A stretch of DNA of 64,000 nucleotides from ZC4RG30 sp039917615 (GCA_039917615.1 JBDSJD010000016.1:1-64000); one strand, 5' to 3'. Positions 23,699-32,324 are shown, numbered from the stretch's first letter. Notes: generated by a model from the letters alone, not told the origin. Program-made: numbers and translations.

Positions 23699-24832
23699 AT
23701 GGTTGCACGTCCTTCGCTTGCGTTACTGGTTGCCACCCGCAAGGGCGCATTCATCCTCAAGGCGGATGCTTCGCGCCGCAGCTGGAAAGCCAGCGCACCC
23801 ATCATGCTCGGGAATATTGCGCATCACATGGTGCAGGACCCGCGCAATCCACGGGTGGTGCTGCTATCCATGCGAACGGGCCATCTCGGACCCACCATGT
23901 ACCGCTCTGGCGACCGTGGCCGAACCTGGCAAGAGGCCACGACTCCACCCGCATTTCCGAAGGCTGCGGATGGCCAGAAAGCCCACGTGCTGGATCACAG
24001 CTTCTGGCTTACGCCAGGCCACGCCAGTGAACCCGGCGTCTGGTACGCAGGCGCTTCGCCGCAGGGTTTGTTCCGCAGCGAAGACGGCGGCGACAGCTGG
24101 CACTCCGTGACCGGCCTGAACGAGCATCCCGAATACAGCCAGTGGATGGGTGCGCAGGAGAACGGCACGCCCGACGGGCCGAAGCTGCATTCAGTGCTGG
24201 TCGACCCGCGCGATCGCAATCATCTCTATGTGGCGATGTCGAGCGGCGGTGTGCACGAGTCGCGCGATCGGGGCGCAACTTGGAAACCGCTGGTACAGGG
24301 CCTCGCTGTAGTGGAAGGCTTTCCGGCGGACAAGCTGTACGTACACGACCCGCACTGCGTGCGTCTGTGTCCGTCCAACCCGGATCGGCTCTATCAGCAG
24401 AATCACTGCGGCATCTACCGGCTCGACCGTCCAGGCGAGCAATGGCTACGGATCGGCGACAACATGCCGAAGAAGATCGGCGATGCTGGCTTTCCGATGG
24501 TGGTGCATCCCCGCAACGACAAGGTCTGCTGGGTATTTCCGATGGACGGCGGCGGCGTGTGGCCGCGCACTCCCATAGACGGCAAGCCTGCGGCATACAC
24601 CACGAAGAATGCCGGCAAGAGCTGGCAGCGACTGGCCAAGGGGCTGCCCGCGAACCAGGCTTGGTGGACGGTAAAGCGGCAAGCCATGTGCGGCGATACG
24701 CGCGACCCGGTGGGGCTGTACCTCGGCACCACCAGCGGCGAGATCTGGGCGAGTCGCGACGAGGGCAGCAGCTGGCGCTGCATCGCGCGGCATCTGCCCG
24801 AGATCTACGCGCTGGACACCGCGGAGCTCTAA
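23699..24832 (+). CDS. BNR/sialidase-like beta-propeller protein
   Basis: 377 residues with repeated Asp-box motifs: SGDRGRTWQEATT, SEDGGDSWHSVTG, SRDRGATWKPLV, TKNAGKSWQRL and SRDEGSSWRCI. These define a sialidase/VPS10-like beta-propeller. The N-terminus MVARPSLALLVATRKGAFIL has no clear signal peptide, so it is probably cytoplasmic. It is not evidence for sialidase activity: the Arg triad is not recognised. AGGGAGG lies about six bases upstream of ATG 23699. The stop is two bases before a MoaD/ThiS-like gene and the two look co-transcribed. Confidence 0.8.
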   Translation: MVARPSLALLVATRKGAFILKADASRRSWKASAPIMLGNIAHHMVQDPRNPRVVLLSMRTGHLGPTMYRSGDRGRTWQEATTPPAFPKAADGQKAHVLDHSFWLTPGHASEPGVWYAGASPQGLFRSEDGGDSWHSVTGLNEHPEYSQWMGAQENGTPDGPKLHSVLVDPRDRNHLYVAMSSGGVHESRDRGATWKPLVQGLAVVEGFPADKLYVHDPHCVRLCPSNPDRLYQQNHCGIYRLDRPGEQWLRIGDNMPKKIGDAGFPMVVHPRNDKVCWVFPMDGGGVWPRTPIDGKPAAYTTKNAGKSWQRLAKGLPANQAWWTVKRQAMCGDTRDPVGLYLGTTSGEIWASRDEGSSWRCIARHLPEIYALDTAEL

Positions 24833-24834
24833 GG

Positions 24835-25092
24835 GTGCGCGTGACGATTCCGAGCCCGCTGCTTTCCTATACCGGTCGGCGCGACGTATCCGCCGACGGC
24901 GCAACGCTGGCCGAAGTGCTGCGCGACCTGGATCGCCAGTACCCGGGATTGCGCTTTCGCATGGTGGATGAGCAGGACCGCATCCGCACCCACATGCGTG
25001 TGTTCCTGGACAAGGACGAGCTGCGCGACCCAGCCACGCCGCTTCACCCCGCAGCCACGCTGCACATCGTGCAGGCACTGAGCGGCGGTTGA
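24835..25092 (+). CDS. MoaD/ThiS family ubiquitin-like protein
   Basis: An 85-residue beta-grasp protein ending in Gly-Gly (HIVQALSGG), the end that is adenylated and thiocarboxylated in sulfur carriers. TIPSPLLSYTGRRDVSADGA and TLAEVLRDLDRQYPGLRFRM match the family. GTG 24835 is used; GTG 24841 also fits. No MoaE, ThiF or cysteine desulfurase is nearby. The partner is the BNR propeller protein, whose stop is two bases upstream. The stop overlaps a TTG in the dctA frame. Confidence 0.82.
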   Translation: MRVTIPSPLLSYTGRRDVSADGATLAEVLRDLDRQYPGLRFRMVDEQDRIRTHMRVFLDKDELRDPATPLHPAATLHIVQALSGG

Positions 25093-25103
25093 TCTCAATC
25101 ATC

Positions 25104-26366
25104 ATGCGACTGTTGAAGCTGCTGTACGTGCAGGTGCTGATCGCGATCGTGGTCGGCGCACTGATCGGCCACTACATGCCGGAGCTTGGCGTAAGCCTCA
25201 AGCCATTGGGCGATGGCTTCATCCGTCTGATCAAGATGCTGATCGCACCGATCATCTTTTGCACCGTGGTGCTGGGCATCGCCGGCATGGACAACCTGCG
25301 TCATGTCGGACGCGTGGGCCTTTACGCTCTGGGATATTTCGAGATTGTCACCACGGTCGCGCTGCTGCTGGGACTGGCTGTGATAAACATCGCGGCACCG
25401 GGCAGCGGCATGCATGTGGATCCGGCCACCCTCGACCCATCGCGCATCGCGAGCTACGCCACGCAGGCAGAGAAGCAGGGCATCGTTGATTTTCTGCTGA
25501 ACATTATTCCCAACACCTTCTTCGAAGCCTTGGCGAAGGGTGAGATCCTGCAGGTGCTGCTGGTGGCGGTGCTCTGCGGCTTTGCATTGCAGGCCTGCGG
25601 CCCGCGCGTCGCCACGCTGCGCAGCGGTATCGAAGGTTTCTCGTCGGTGCTGTTCAAAGTGGTGGGCTACATCACCCGGCTGGCGCCGATCGGCGCATTC
25701 GGCGCAATGGCGTTCACGATCGGCTCACAGGGGGTCGCCGCGCTGGCGCCGCTGGCGAAACTGATGCTGTGCTTCTACGGCACCTGTCTGCTGTTCGTGT
25801 TCGGTGTGCTCGGGCTGATTGCGCGGTTGCACGGCTTTTCAATCGTGAAGCTGGTTCGCGAGCTGCGTGAGGAACTGCTGATCGTGCTGGGCACCTCATC
25901 CTCGGAATCCGTGTTGCCGCGACTCATGGACAAGCTCGAACGAATGGGATGCCAGCGTTCGGTGGTCGGCCTCGTGGTGCCCTCTGGCTATTCATTCAAC
26001 CTCGATGGCACCTGCATCTATCTCACCATGGCAGCGGTGTTCCTGGCGCAGGCTACCGATACACCCATGTCCATCGGCCAGCAGCTGCTGATGCTCGGCG
26101 TGTTGCTGCTGACCTCGAAGGGCGCAGCCGGCGTGACCGGCAGTGGGTTCATCGTGTTGGCGGGCACACTGGCAGCAGTCGACGGACCGCCACTGGCCTC
26201 GCTAGCGCTGATACTGGGCATCGACCGATTCATGTCCGAAGCGCGCGCGCTGACCAATCTCGTGGGCAATGCACTGGCGACACTGGTCGTCGCGCGATGG
26301 ACGGGTGCCTACGTGCCGCCATCCGCCGGCGGATCGGCCTCTGAAAACGCATCGATATCTACATAA
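25104..26366 (+). CDS. dctA: Dicarboxylate/amino acid:cation symporter (DctA/GltP family)
   Basis: 420-residue membrane symporter. MRLLKLLYVQVLIAIVVGAL is the typical first segment. The re-entrant loop TSSSESVLPRLMDKLERMG and the NLDGT-containing VVPSGYSFNLDGTCIYLTMA are intact, with GIDRFMSEARALTNLVGNA completing the binding site. It probably takes up C4-dicarboxylates or glutamate/aspartate with protons or sodium. ATG 25104 is preferred over TTG 25089 because family members start at this helix. It is the third gene of the propeller/MoaD-like/symporter set. Confidence 0.9.
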   Translation: MRLLKLLYVQVLIAIVVGALIGHYMPELGVSLKPLGDGFIRLIKMLIAPIIFCTVVLGIAGMDNLRHVGRVGLYALGYFEIVTTVALLLGLAVINIAAPGSGMHVDPATLDPSRIASYATQAEKQGIVDFLLNIIPNTFFEALAKGEILQVLLVAVLCGFALQACGPRVATLRSGIEGFSSVLFKVVGYITRLAPIGAFGAMAFTIGSQGVAALAPLAKLMLCFYGTCLLFVFGVLGLIARLHGFSIVKLVRELREELLIVLGTSSSESVLPRLMDKLERMGCQRSVVGLVVPSGYSFNLDGTCIYLTMAAVFLAQATDTPMSIGQQLLMLGVLLLTSKGAAGVTGSGFIVLAGTLAAVDGPPLASLALILGIDRFMSEARALTNLVGNALATLVVARWTGAYVPPSAGGSASENASIST

Positions 26367-26418
26367 GCATCGCCCTCTACAAGTTCGGCAGCAGCCGAAT
26401 AGCAGCAAACGTGCGGCA

Positions 26419-26473
26419 ATAGTGGCGCCGGAAGGCGTTTCCACTATCGTAGAGTGACGTCCACTATAGTGGA
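26419..26473. promoter_or_regulatory. Cluster of CCACTAT half-sites, likely operators of the XRE-cupin regulator
   Basis: A perfect 14-bp palindrome TCCACTATAGTGGA (26460-26473) is preceded by half-sites CCACTAT (26441-26447) and ATAGTGG (26419-26425). GTTTCCACTAT (26437-26447) and ATAGTGGAAAC (26466-26476) also form an 11-bp inverted pair. The cluster lies about 205 bases upstream of the XRE-cupin gene and just after dctA. Binding by that regulator is inferred. Confidence 0.6.
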
Positions 26474-26679
26474 AACGCAGTTTTCCCCGCCCCAACGCCG
26501 CCTAACCTTTCGCCCCAACCCCGCCCCAACCCCGCCCAACCTCTCGACTCAACCCGACCCGACTCCGCCCCATTCCTCGCCCAAGCCGCCCGCAACAAGC
26601 CACCCCGAAAGCGGAAACAGGCGGCGAACCCGACGAAAAGGTTGGCTGGCGCGGTACGGCGGCCCAACTAGATGCTGGA
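26474..26679. other. C-rich leader with G-quadruplex potential on the minus strand
   Basis: From about 26481 to 26620 the plus strand is strongly C-rich and G-poor, with repeated CGCCCCAACC units (for example 26511-26540). The minus strand therefore reads G3-4 runs separated by short TT or C loops, which fits the quadruplex pattern. No open frame of interest. It would form the leader of the XRE-cupin mRNA if transcription starts at the operator. Confidence 0.5.
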
Positions 26680-27261
26680 GTGACTGTGGACATCAATGAG
26701 CGCATTGCCCGACGGCTGATTCAGCTACGCGAGGAACGCGGCCTGACGATCGAAGATCTTGCGAATCGCAGCGCGGTAAGCCGGGCCATGATTTCGCGCA
26801 TTGAGCGTGCGGAAAGCAGCCCGTCGGCGACCGTGCTGAACAAACTGTCCATTGGACTCGGGGTCTTGCTGCCCAGCCTGCTGGGCGCTACTGGCTATCG
26901 CGAACCGCGCCTGCAATTGCGCAATCCGGTCGCCTCTCGGCGCGGCCAAGCTGAGTGGCAGGATCCGTCCACCGGCTATCGTCGCCGGACGTTGACTCCA
27001 ACGACGGCCAATCACGCCATGCAGCTCAGCGAAGTGCACTTTCCGGGGCGCGCGACCGTGACCTTCGACAGTGCGACTGGCAGCGGCGCGCGACAGCAGC
27101 TCTGGATGCTGCGAGGACAGCTCGAAATCCGTATTGGCGATGAGTTTACGACTATCAGCGCGGGCGATTGCATGGCCATGACACTCGACCGTGCTATCAC
27201 ATTCCACAATCGCGGCAGCAAGGAAGCGCGCTATCTGATCGCCGTCATGCCGTCAGCGTGA
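26680..27261 (+). CDS. XRE-family regulator with C-terminal cupin domain
   Basis: 193 residues. The N-terminal helix-turn-helix (RIARRLIQLREERGLTIEDL, SAVSRAMISRIERAESSPSA) is joined to a cupin (QLWMLRGQLEIRIGDEFTTI then SAGDCMAMTLDRAITFHNRG) that probably binds a small ligand. This architecture is common in regulators of amino-acid, polyamine or sulfur metabolism. GTG 26680 is used; GTG 26686 is equally possible. Its last 9 bases overlap the 3' end of the convergent lipase-like gene. Likely autoregulated through the palindromes upstream. Confidence 0.85.
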   Translation: MTVDINERIARRLIQLREERGLTIEDLANRSAVSRAMISRIERAESSPSATVLNKLSIGLGVLLPSLLGATGYREPRLQLRNPVASRRGQAEWQDPSTGYRRRTLTPTTANHAMQLSEVHFPGRATVTFDSATGSGARQQLWMLRGQLEIRIGDEFTTISAGDCMAMTLDRAITFHNRGSKEARYLIAVMPSA

Positions 27262-27969
27262 TATGGGCGTGAATTTACCGCAATCGAGGAACGCGGCGAC
27301 CTGCCCTGCCACGGCAGTCGAGAGACACATCCCCGTATGGCTGACGGGCAGCACGCAGTGATCCGCGGCTCCTTCCAGCTGTGTCTCGCAGACGGCGATG
27401 GTGCCGTCATTGGCAACATCGAAGGACGAGAGCAGCCGGCCTAGTCCGCGGGAGCGATTGCCGGCAATGATTCCCAGCTGGGCACGAAACGGCCATTTTT
27501 CCGCCACTCCACAGGTCAGGTCGCGCTGACCAGTGGCGCCGAGCAGGCGCCAGCCGGTGGCGTATTTTGCGAGCACACGGGCGGTCTGGCTGCCCCGCGA
27601 TGGAGTGCCCATGAACACCACGCGACAGAAATCACCGCTGAAACGATCGGGCTCCAGCAGTCCGGTTTCGAACATGCGGTAGATCACGACGCCGCCGAGA
27701 CTGTGACCCAGCAGGTGCACGGGTTGCAGCGTGCGCCGCGCCAGCGCCATCGCGTAGCGGGCGCAGCGACTGGCGACGCGGTCCATCGGTTCGGACAGCG
27801 ACGAGTAAGGAAACACGCGCAGTGCCCAGCCTTGCGCCGCAAGCTGTCGCTTCAGCAGGAAGGATTCGATGCCGCTGAGCCACAGACCATGGACAAACAG
27901 CACGGTGCCACGCAGCGCGACAGCGCGCAGCGGACCGCCGTCAACCGGCGGGCTGCGGCGTTCGAACAC
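27253..27969 (-). CDS. Alpha/beta hydrolase, lipase-like (PGAP1 type)
   Basis: 238 residues. LRGTVLFVHGLWLSGIESFL gives the oxyanion strand HG motif; PVHLLGHSLGGVVIYRMFE contains the nucleophile elbow GHSLGG (Ser at about residue 95). A catalytic Asp may lie in DVANDGTIAV and the His in LPVSHTGMCLS (about 210). No signal peptide. ATG 27969 lies inside the end of aspS, a 29-base overlap on the same strand, so it is probably co-transcribed with aspS. Substrate unknown; esterase or lipase by family. Confidence 0.8.
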   Translation of the reverse strand: MFERRSPPVDGGPLRAVALRGTVLFVHGLWLSGIESFLLKRQLAAQGWALRVFPYSSLSEPMDRVASRCARYAMALARRTLQPVHLLGHSLGGVVIYRMFETGLLEPDRFSGDFCRVVFMGTPSRGSQTARVLAKYATGWRLLGATGQRDLTCGVAEKWPFRAQLGIIAGNRSRGLGRLLSSFDVANDGTIAVCETQLEGAADHCVLPVSHTGMCLSTAVAGQVAAFLDCGKFTPISR

Positions 27970-29716
27970 GAATAGAAAGCTCGCGCAGCTGCGCTTCGCT
28001 GACCGGTGTGGGCGCCTCTGTCAGCAGGCAGGCTGCCGTCTGGGTCTTCGGAAACGCGATGACGTCGCGGATGCTCTCGGCGCCGGCCATCAGCATCACG
28101 AGGCGATCGAGACCGAAGGCGATGCCGCCGTGTGGCGGAGCGCCGAACTTGAGCGCATCGAGCAGGAAGCCGAACTTGCGGCGCGCTTCTTCCGCATCGA
28201 TGCCGAGCAGGCCGAACACCACGGACTGCATTTCGGCGCGATGGATACGCACCGACCCGCCGCCGATCTCTGATCCATTCAGCACGAAGTCATAGGCCTT
28301 GGCCACCGCCTTGCCCGGATCGGCGGCGAGCGCCTCGGGGTCATCCACTTTGGGGGCCGTGAATGGATGATGCATGGCCACCCAGCGCTTCGCGTCCGCG
28401 TCGAATTCGAACATGGGGAAATCCACCACCCACAACGGCCGCCAACCATCCTGCACAAGCTTCAGGTCACGCGCAATTTGCAAACGCAGCGCGCCCAAAG
28501 CATCGCTGACCACCTTCGTGGTGTCGGCGCCGAAGAAGATCAGGTCGTTGTCCACTGCGCCCGTGCGCTCGAGGATGCCGGCCACTGCTGCATCGCTCAA
28601 GAATTTCAGAATGGGTGATTGCAGTCCATCGCGGCCCTTCGCTTTGTCATTGACCTTGATGTAAGCGAGCCCCTTGGCGCCGTATCGCGCTACGAACGCG
28701 GTGTAGGCGTCGATCTCGCTGCGGCTGAACGCGCCGCCACCAGGCGCGCGCAGTGCCGTGACCCGACCGTTCGGGTCTTTCGCGGGGCCGGCAAATACCT
28801 TGAAATCGCAGCCCGCGACCAGGTCCGCGACGTCCACCAGTTCCAGCGACACGCGCAGGTCCGGCTTGTCGGAGCCGAAGCGGCGCATCGCCTCGGCATA
28901 GGTCATGCGAGGCACGGGGTCTGGCAGCGCCACCTCCACCGTCTTCGCAAACAGGTCGCGCATAAGTCCTTCCATCACCGACATGATCTCGTCCTGCGAC
29001 AGGAACGAAGTCTCGATATCGAGCTGGGTGAATTCAGGCTGGCGGTCGGCGCGCAGGTCTTCGTCGCGGAAACAGCGCACGATCTGGTAGTAGCGGTCGA
29101 AGCCCGCCACCATCAGCAGCTGCTTGAAGATCTGCGGCGACTGCGGCAATGCGAAGAAGCTGCCGGGATGCGTGCGGCTTGGCACCAGGTAGTCGCGCGC
29201 ACCTTCCGGGGTCGCCTTGGTGAGCATCGGTGTCTCGATGTCGATGAAGCCGTGATCATCCATGTAGCGGCGCATCGCACTGGTTACGCGATGACGCAGA
29301 CGCAGGCGCTTGTTCATCTCTTCGCGGCGCAGATCGATGTAGCGATAACGCAGGCGCACTTCTTCGCTGACGTGTTCGTCGAGCTGGAAAGGCAGCGGCT
29401 CGGAACGGTTCAGCAGCGTCAGCGAGCGGGCCAGCAACTCGACCTTGCCGGAGGCGAGGTTGGCATTGGCGGTGCCGGCAGGTCGCGCGCGCACCAGGCC
29501 ACGCACCTGCACGACAAATTCACCGCGCAGGCGCTCGGCCTCGCCGAACAGGGTTTTGTCGTCCGGGTCGAACACGATCTGAAGCAGGCCCTCGCGATCA
29601 CGCAGATCGACAAAGATCACGCCACCATGGTCGCGGCGGCGATGCACCCAACCGGCAACGGTTACTTCCTGACCCGACAACTGCTCATTGACCTGACCGC
29701 AATAATGGCTACGCAT
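27941..29716 (-). CDS. aspS: Aspartyl-tRNA synthetase
   Basis: 591 residues, class II synthetase of the bacterial type. The anticodon-binding OB fold starts MRSHYCGQVNEQLSGQEVTV and includes GWVHRRRDHGGVIFVDLRDR. Motif 2 is YQIVRCFRDEDLRADRQPEF, the GAD insert is present, and motif 3 is GIAFGLDRLVMLMAG. The ATG at 29716 matches the usual N-terminus; the long frame upstream has no similarity. In gammaproteobacteria aspS usually follows fmdB and DUF502; here an aldehyde dehydrogenase on the other strand separates them. Confidence 0.97.
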   Translation of the reverse strand: MRSHYCGQVNEQLSGQEVTVAGWVHRRRDHGGVIFVDLRDREGLLQIVFDPDDKTLFGEAERLRGEFVVQVRGLVRARPAGTANANLASGKVELLARSLTLLNRSEPLPFQLDEHVSEEVRLRYRYIDLRREEMNKRLRLRHRVTSAMRRYMDDHGFIDIETPMLTKATPEGARDYLVPSRTHPGSFFALPQSPQIFKQLLMVAGFDRYYQIVRCFRDEDLRADRQPEFTQLDIETSFLSQDEIMSVMEGLMRDLFAKTVEVALPDPVPRMTYAEAMRRFGSDKPDLRVSLELVDVADLVAGCDFKVFAGPAKDPNGRVTALRAPGGGAFSRSEIDAYTAFVARYGAKGLAYIKVNDKAKGRDGLQSPILKFLSDAAVAGILERTGAVDNDLIFFGADTTKVVSDALGALRLQIARDLKLVQDGWRPLWVVDFPMFEFDADAKRWVAMHHPFTAPKVDDPEALAADPGKAVAKAYDFVLNGSEIGGGSVRIHRAEMQSVVFGLLGIDAEEARRKFGFLLDALKFGAPPHGGIAFGLDRLVMLMAGAESIRDVIAFPKTQTAACLLTEAPTPVSEAQLRELSIRVRTPQPAG

Positions 29717-29797
29717 CGGACGAAACTCTGCTCGGTTGGCTTGAAAAAAGAGGTCGGGCAGTATACTCCGGTCCCCGGCCACCGCAGGAGCAAGCCC

Positions 29798-31228
29798 ATG
29801 AACGCGCAACTCAAACCCGGTCAGAGCGACGAATTCCGGCTGCTCATCGGCGGCAAACTGGTGGCCGGCGCAGGCAGCTTCGACGTGGTGAATCCCGCAA
29901 CGGAGCAGGTGGTGGCGGCCTGTCCGCGTGCCGACCTCGCACAACTAAACCAGGCAGTGGCCGCCGCCAAGGCGGCATTTCCGAGTTGGGCAGCGACTCC
30001 GCTGGCCGAGCGCGCACGACTGCTTCTGAAGCTGGCCGACGCCATCGACGCGCAGGCACCGCAGCTTGCTCCGCTGCTTACGCAGGAGCAAGGCAAGCCG
30101 CTGGGTGGCGCTTTCTACGAACTCATGATTGCCAGTGGCAACATCCGCGGCTTTGCGGCGATGGATCTGCCCGCCACCCTGCTCTCGGAAACGGAGCAGA
30201 CGAAAATCATCCGTCAGCGCCTGCCACTTGGCGTGGTAGCCGCGATCACGCCGTGGAATTTCCCGGTCATCATGATGGTGACCAAGCTCGCGCCTGCACT
30301 GCTCGCCGGCAACACCGTGGTGGTGAAGCCTGCACCGACCACACCGCTTACCACGCTGCGAGTCGGCGAACTCTGCGCGCAGATTTTTCCGCCCGGCGTC
30401 GTCAACGTCATCGCTGACGTCAATGACCTGGGCAATGCGCTCACCAGTCATCCGGACGTCGCGAAAATCGCCTTCACAGGCTCCACCGCCACCGGCCGCA
30501 AAGTGATGGGCAGCGCCGCGCCCTCGTTGAAGCGGCTGACGCTGGAACTGGGGGGCAACGACGCCGCCATCGTGCTTGACGATGTGAATCCGCAGGAGAT
30601 CGCGCCGAAACTTTTCTTTGCCGCGATGGTGAACTCCGGCCAGGTATGCCTCGCCGCCAAGCGCATCTTCGTGCATGAATCCATCTATGACGCGGTCTGC
30701 ACCGAACTCGGCAAGATCGCCGACGCCGCGGTGATCGGCAACGGCCTCGATGATGGCGTGCAGTTCGGACCGGTGCAGAACCGCATGCAGTTCGAAAAAG
30801 TGCAGGCTATCGTCGAAGACGCCCGCAAACATGGCCAGGTCATTGGGGGCGGCAAGACGCACCAGGGCCCGGGATATTTCATCCACCCCACCGTGGTCAC
30901 CGGACTGCCTGACAACGCGCGCCTGGTGTGTGAAGAGCAGTTCGGGCCCGTGATGCCGGTGCTGAAATATTCGACGATCGATGAAGTCGTGGAACGCGCC
31001 AATGCGTCGGAATATGGCCTCGGCGCAACGGTGTGGTCGGCCAGCACCGAACGCGCGCTACAGGTTGCCGAGCGGCTCGAAGCAGGCACGGTGTGGGTGA
31101 ACAAGCATCTGGATCTGCCGCCTGAGATTCCCTTCGGCGGCGTGAAGCAGTCCGGCTACGGCGTGGAACAGGGACAGCAGGGCCTCGAAGAGTTCACGCG
31201 GATGAGGATCGTGAATATCGCGAAATAA
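29798..31228 (+). CDS. Aldehyde dehydrogenase family protein
   Basis: 476 residues; oxidises an aldehyde to the acid with NAD(P)+. The cofactor motif FTGSTATGRKVMGSA (about 228-242), LELGGNDAAIVLDD with the general base Glu, and the catalytic Cys in NSGQVCLAAKRIFV (about 288) are all present. PWNFPVIMMVTKLAPAL is the Asn/Trp site. The substrate is not evident; it most resembles the broad aldehyde/succinate-semialdehyde group. ATG 29798 has GCAGGAG seven bases upstream. Divergent from aspS and convergent with DUF502. Confidence 0.92.
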   Translation: MNAQLKPGQSDEFRLLIGGKLVAGAGSFDVVNPATEQVVAACPRADLAQLNQAVAAAKAAFPSWAATPLAERARLLLKLADAIDAQAPQLAPLLTQEQGKPLGGAFYELMIASGNIRGFAAMDLPATLLSETEQTKIIRQRLPLGVVAAITPWNFPVIMMVTKLAPALLAGNTVVVKPAPTTPLTTLRVGELCAQIFPPGVVNVIADVNDLGNALTSHPDVAKIAFTGSTATGRKVMGSAAPSLKRLTLELGGNDAAIVLDDVNPQEIAPKLFFAAMVNSGQVCLAAKRIFVHESIYDAVCTELGKIADAAVIGNGLDDGVQFGPVQNRMQFEKVQAIVEDARKHGQVIGGGKTHQGPGYFIHPTVVTGLPDNARLVCEEQFGPVMPVLKYSTIDEVVERANASEYGLGATVWSASTERALQVAERLEAGTVWVNKHLDLPPEIPFGGVKQSGYGVEQGQQGLEEFTRMRIVNIAK

Positions 31229-31246
31229 CGCGCGTCCCCGTCCCGA

Positions 31247-31912
31247 TCACCGCGCAGGCGGTGGCCGCAAGATGGGGTGGGTACCTGTTGTTCCGGTCTT
31301 CGGCGACGGCACGACGACACCCAGCGTGACGATCATCTTCATCGCATCATCGACGCTCATGTCGATGGGTACGACCTCGGATTGCCGCACGATGAGGTTG
31401 TAGCCCGTGGTCGGAATGGGTGTCGTGGGAACGTACACGCATATTTGCGGCTCACCACCATACTTGCCGGAGTAGTCGGGCAGGTTGGTGGCCGTCACGA
31501 AGGCAATGGTCCATACGTCCTTGCGGGGAAACTCGATCATGACCACCTGACGGAACGAGGCCTTGCTCGTCATCAGCGACTCGGTGAAACCTCTGAGGCC
31601 CGAATATAAGGTCCGCACCAGAGGGATGCGGTTCATCAGTTCTTCCCACCAGGTCACCAGAGTCTGGCCCACCAGGTTGGCCACCAGCAGGCCCGTGAGG
31701 ATCAGCACGACCAGCGCGATCAACGCGCCAAAGCCGGGGATGTGAAAGCCCAGCAGATGATCCGGCTTGTATTGATCGGGCAGCAGCGTCAGCAGCCCGT
31801 CGGTCAGATCCAGCAGAAACCCGAAGGTGAGCCAGGTAAGGCCGGCCGGCACCCAGAACAGCAGACCTGCAACCAGGTATCGCCGCAGGCCCCGAGCGAT
31901 GCGGGACTTCAC
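31247..31912 (-). CDS. DUF502 family membrane protein
   Basis: 221 residues with two transmembrane helices near the N-terminus (LVAGLLFWVPAGLTWLTFGF and ALIALVVLILTGLLVANLVG). The conserved DUF502 features follow: NRIPLVRTLYSGLRGFTESL, VVMIEFPRKDVWTIAFVT and CVYVPTTPIPTTGYNLIV. Function unknown. GTG 31912 overlaps the fmdB stop. fmdB-DUF502-aspS is a frequent order; here aspS is separated by an opposing gene. Confidence 0.9.
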   Translation of the reverse strand: MKSRIARGLRRYLVAGLLFWVPAGLTWLTFGFLLDLTDGLLTLLPDQYKPDHLLGFHIPGFGALIALVVLILTGLLVANLVGQTLVTWWEELMNRIPLVRTLYSGLRGFTESLMTSKASFRQVVMIEFPRKDVWTIAFVTATNLPDYSGKYGGEPQICVYVPTTPIPTTGYNLIVRQSEVVPIDMSVDDAMKMIVTLGVVVPSPKTGTTGTHPILRPPPAR

Positions 31913-32319
31913 CGCCTTGCCTTTTTCCCGGCAGGTTTCGCCGTGGATCGCTTCGCGGTCTTGACCGGCTCCGTGGCAGGTTTGGCGTCGGCCTTCGGTG
32001 CGGGAGTGGCCTCGGTCTTTGCATCCGGTTTTGCATCGGACTTCGCATCGGCCTTTGCATCAGCCTTCGAATCCGCTTTGTCTTCGGACTTGACCTCACC
32101 CTTCTCGCCTTCGACCAGGTTGCGCTTTTTGTCCTTGTCGGTCTTGAAATCGGTTTCGTACCAGCCGCCGCCAGCCAGCCGGAACGACGGCGCGGAGATC
32201 AGCTTCTGCAGCTGGCTCTTGCCGCATTCCCCGCACTTCTTCAGCGGCGGATCGGAAATCTTCTGCAGCACCTCGACCTGAGCGCCACAGGCCCGGCACT
32301 GATATTCATAAAACGGCAT
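31909..32319 (-). CDS. FmdB-type zinc-ribbon protein with Ala/Lys/Asp-rich tail
   Basis: 136 residues. The first 45 residues are a zinc ribbon: MPFYEYQCRACGAQVEVLQK then PLKKCGECGKSQLQKLISAP, with two CxxC pairs. After GGGWYETDFK the C-terminal 75 residues are low complexity, built of SKADAKADAKSDAKPDAKT-type repeats and ending in a basic KRSTAKPAGKKARR. FmdB proteins are putative regulators of unknown target. There is no ribosome-binding site before ATG 32319, and a TATAAT lies six bases upstream of it. Confidence 0.88.
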   Translation of the reverse strand: MPFYEYQCRACGAQVEVLQKISDPPLKKCGECGKSQLQKLISAPSFRLAGGGWYETDFKTDKDKKRNLVEGEKGEVKSEDKADSKADAKADAKSDAKPDAKTEATPAPKADAKPATEPVKTAKRSTAKPAGKKARR

Positions 32320-32324
32320 GACGC

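Noticed and set aside
23699..24832. Calling the BNR protein a sialidase
   Set aside because: Asp boxes show only a beta-propeller; the catalytic Arg triad, Tyr and Glu of sialidases are not recognised and there is no signal peptide.
28619..29797. Long plus-strand extension upstream of the aldehyde dehydrogenase
   Set aside because: It is antisense to aspS and has no similarity to aldehyde dehydrogenases; the family start and a good ribosome-binding site are at 29798.
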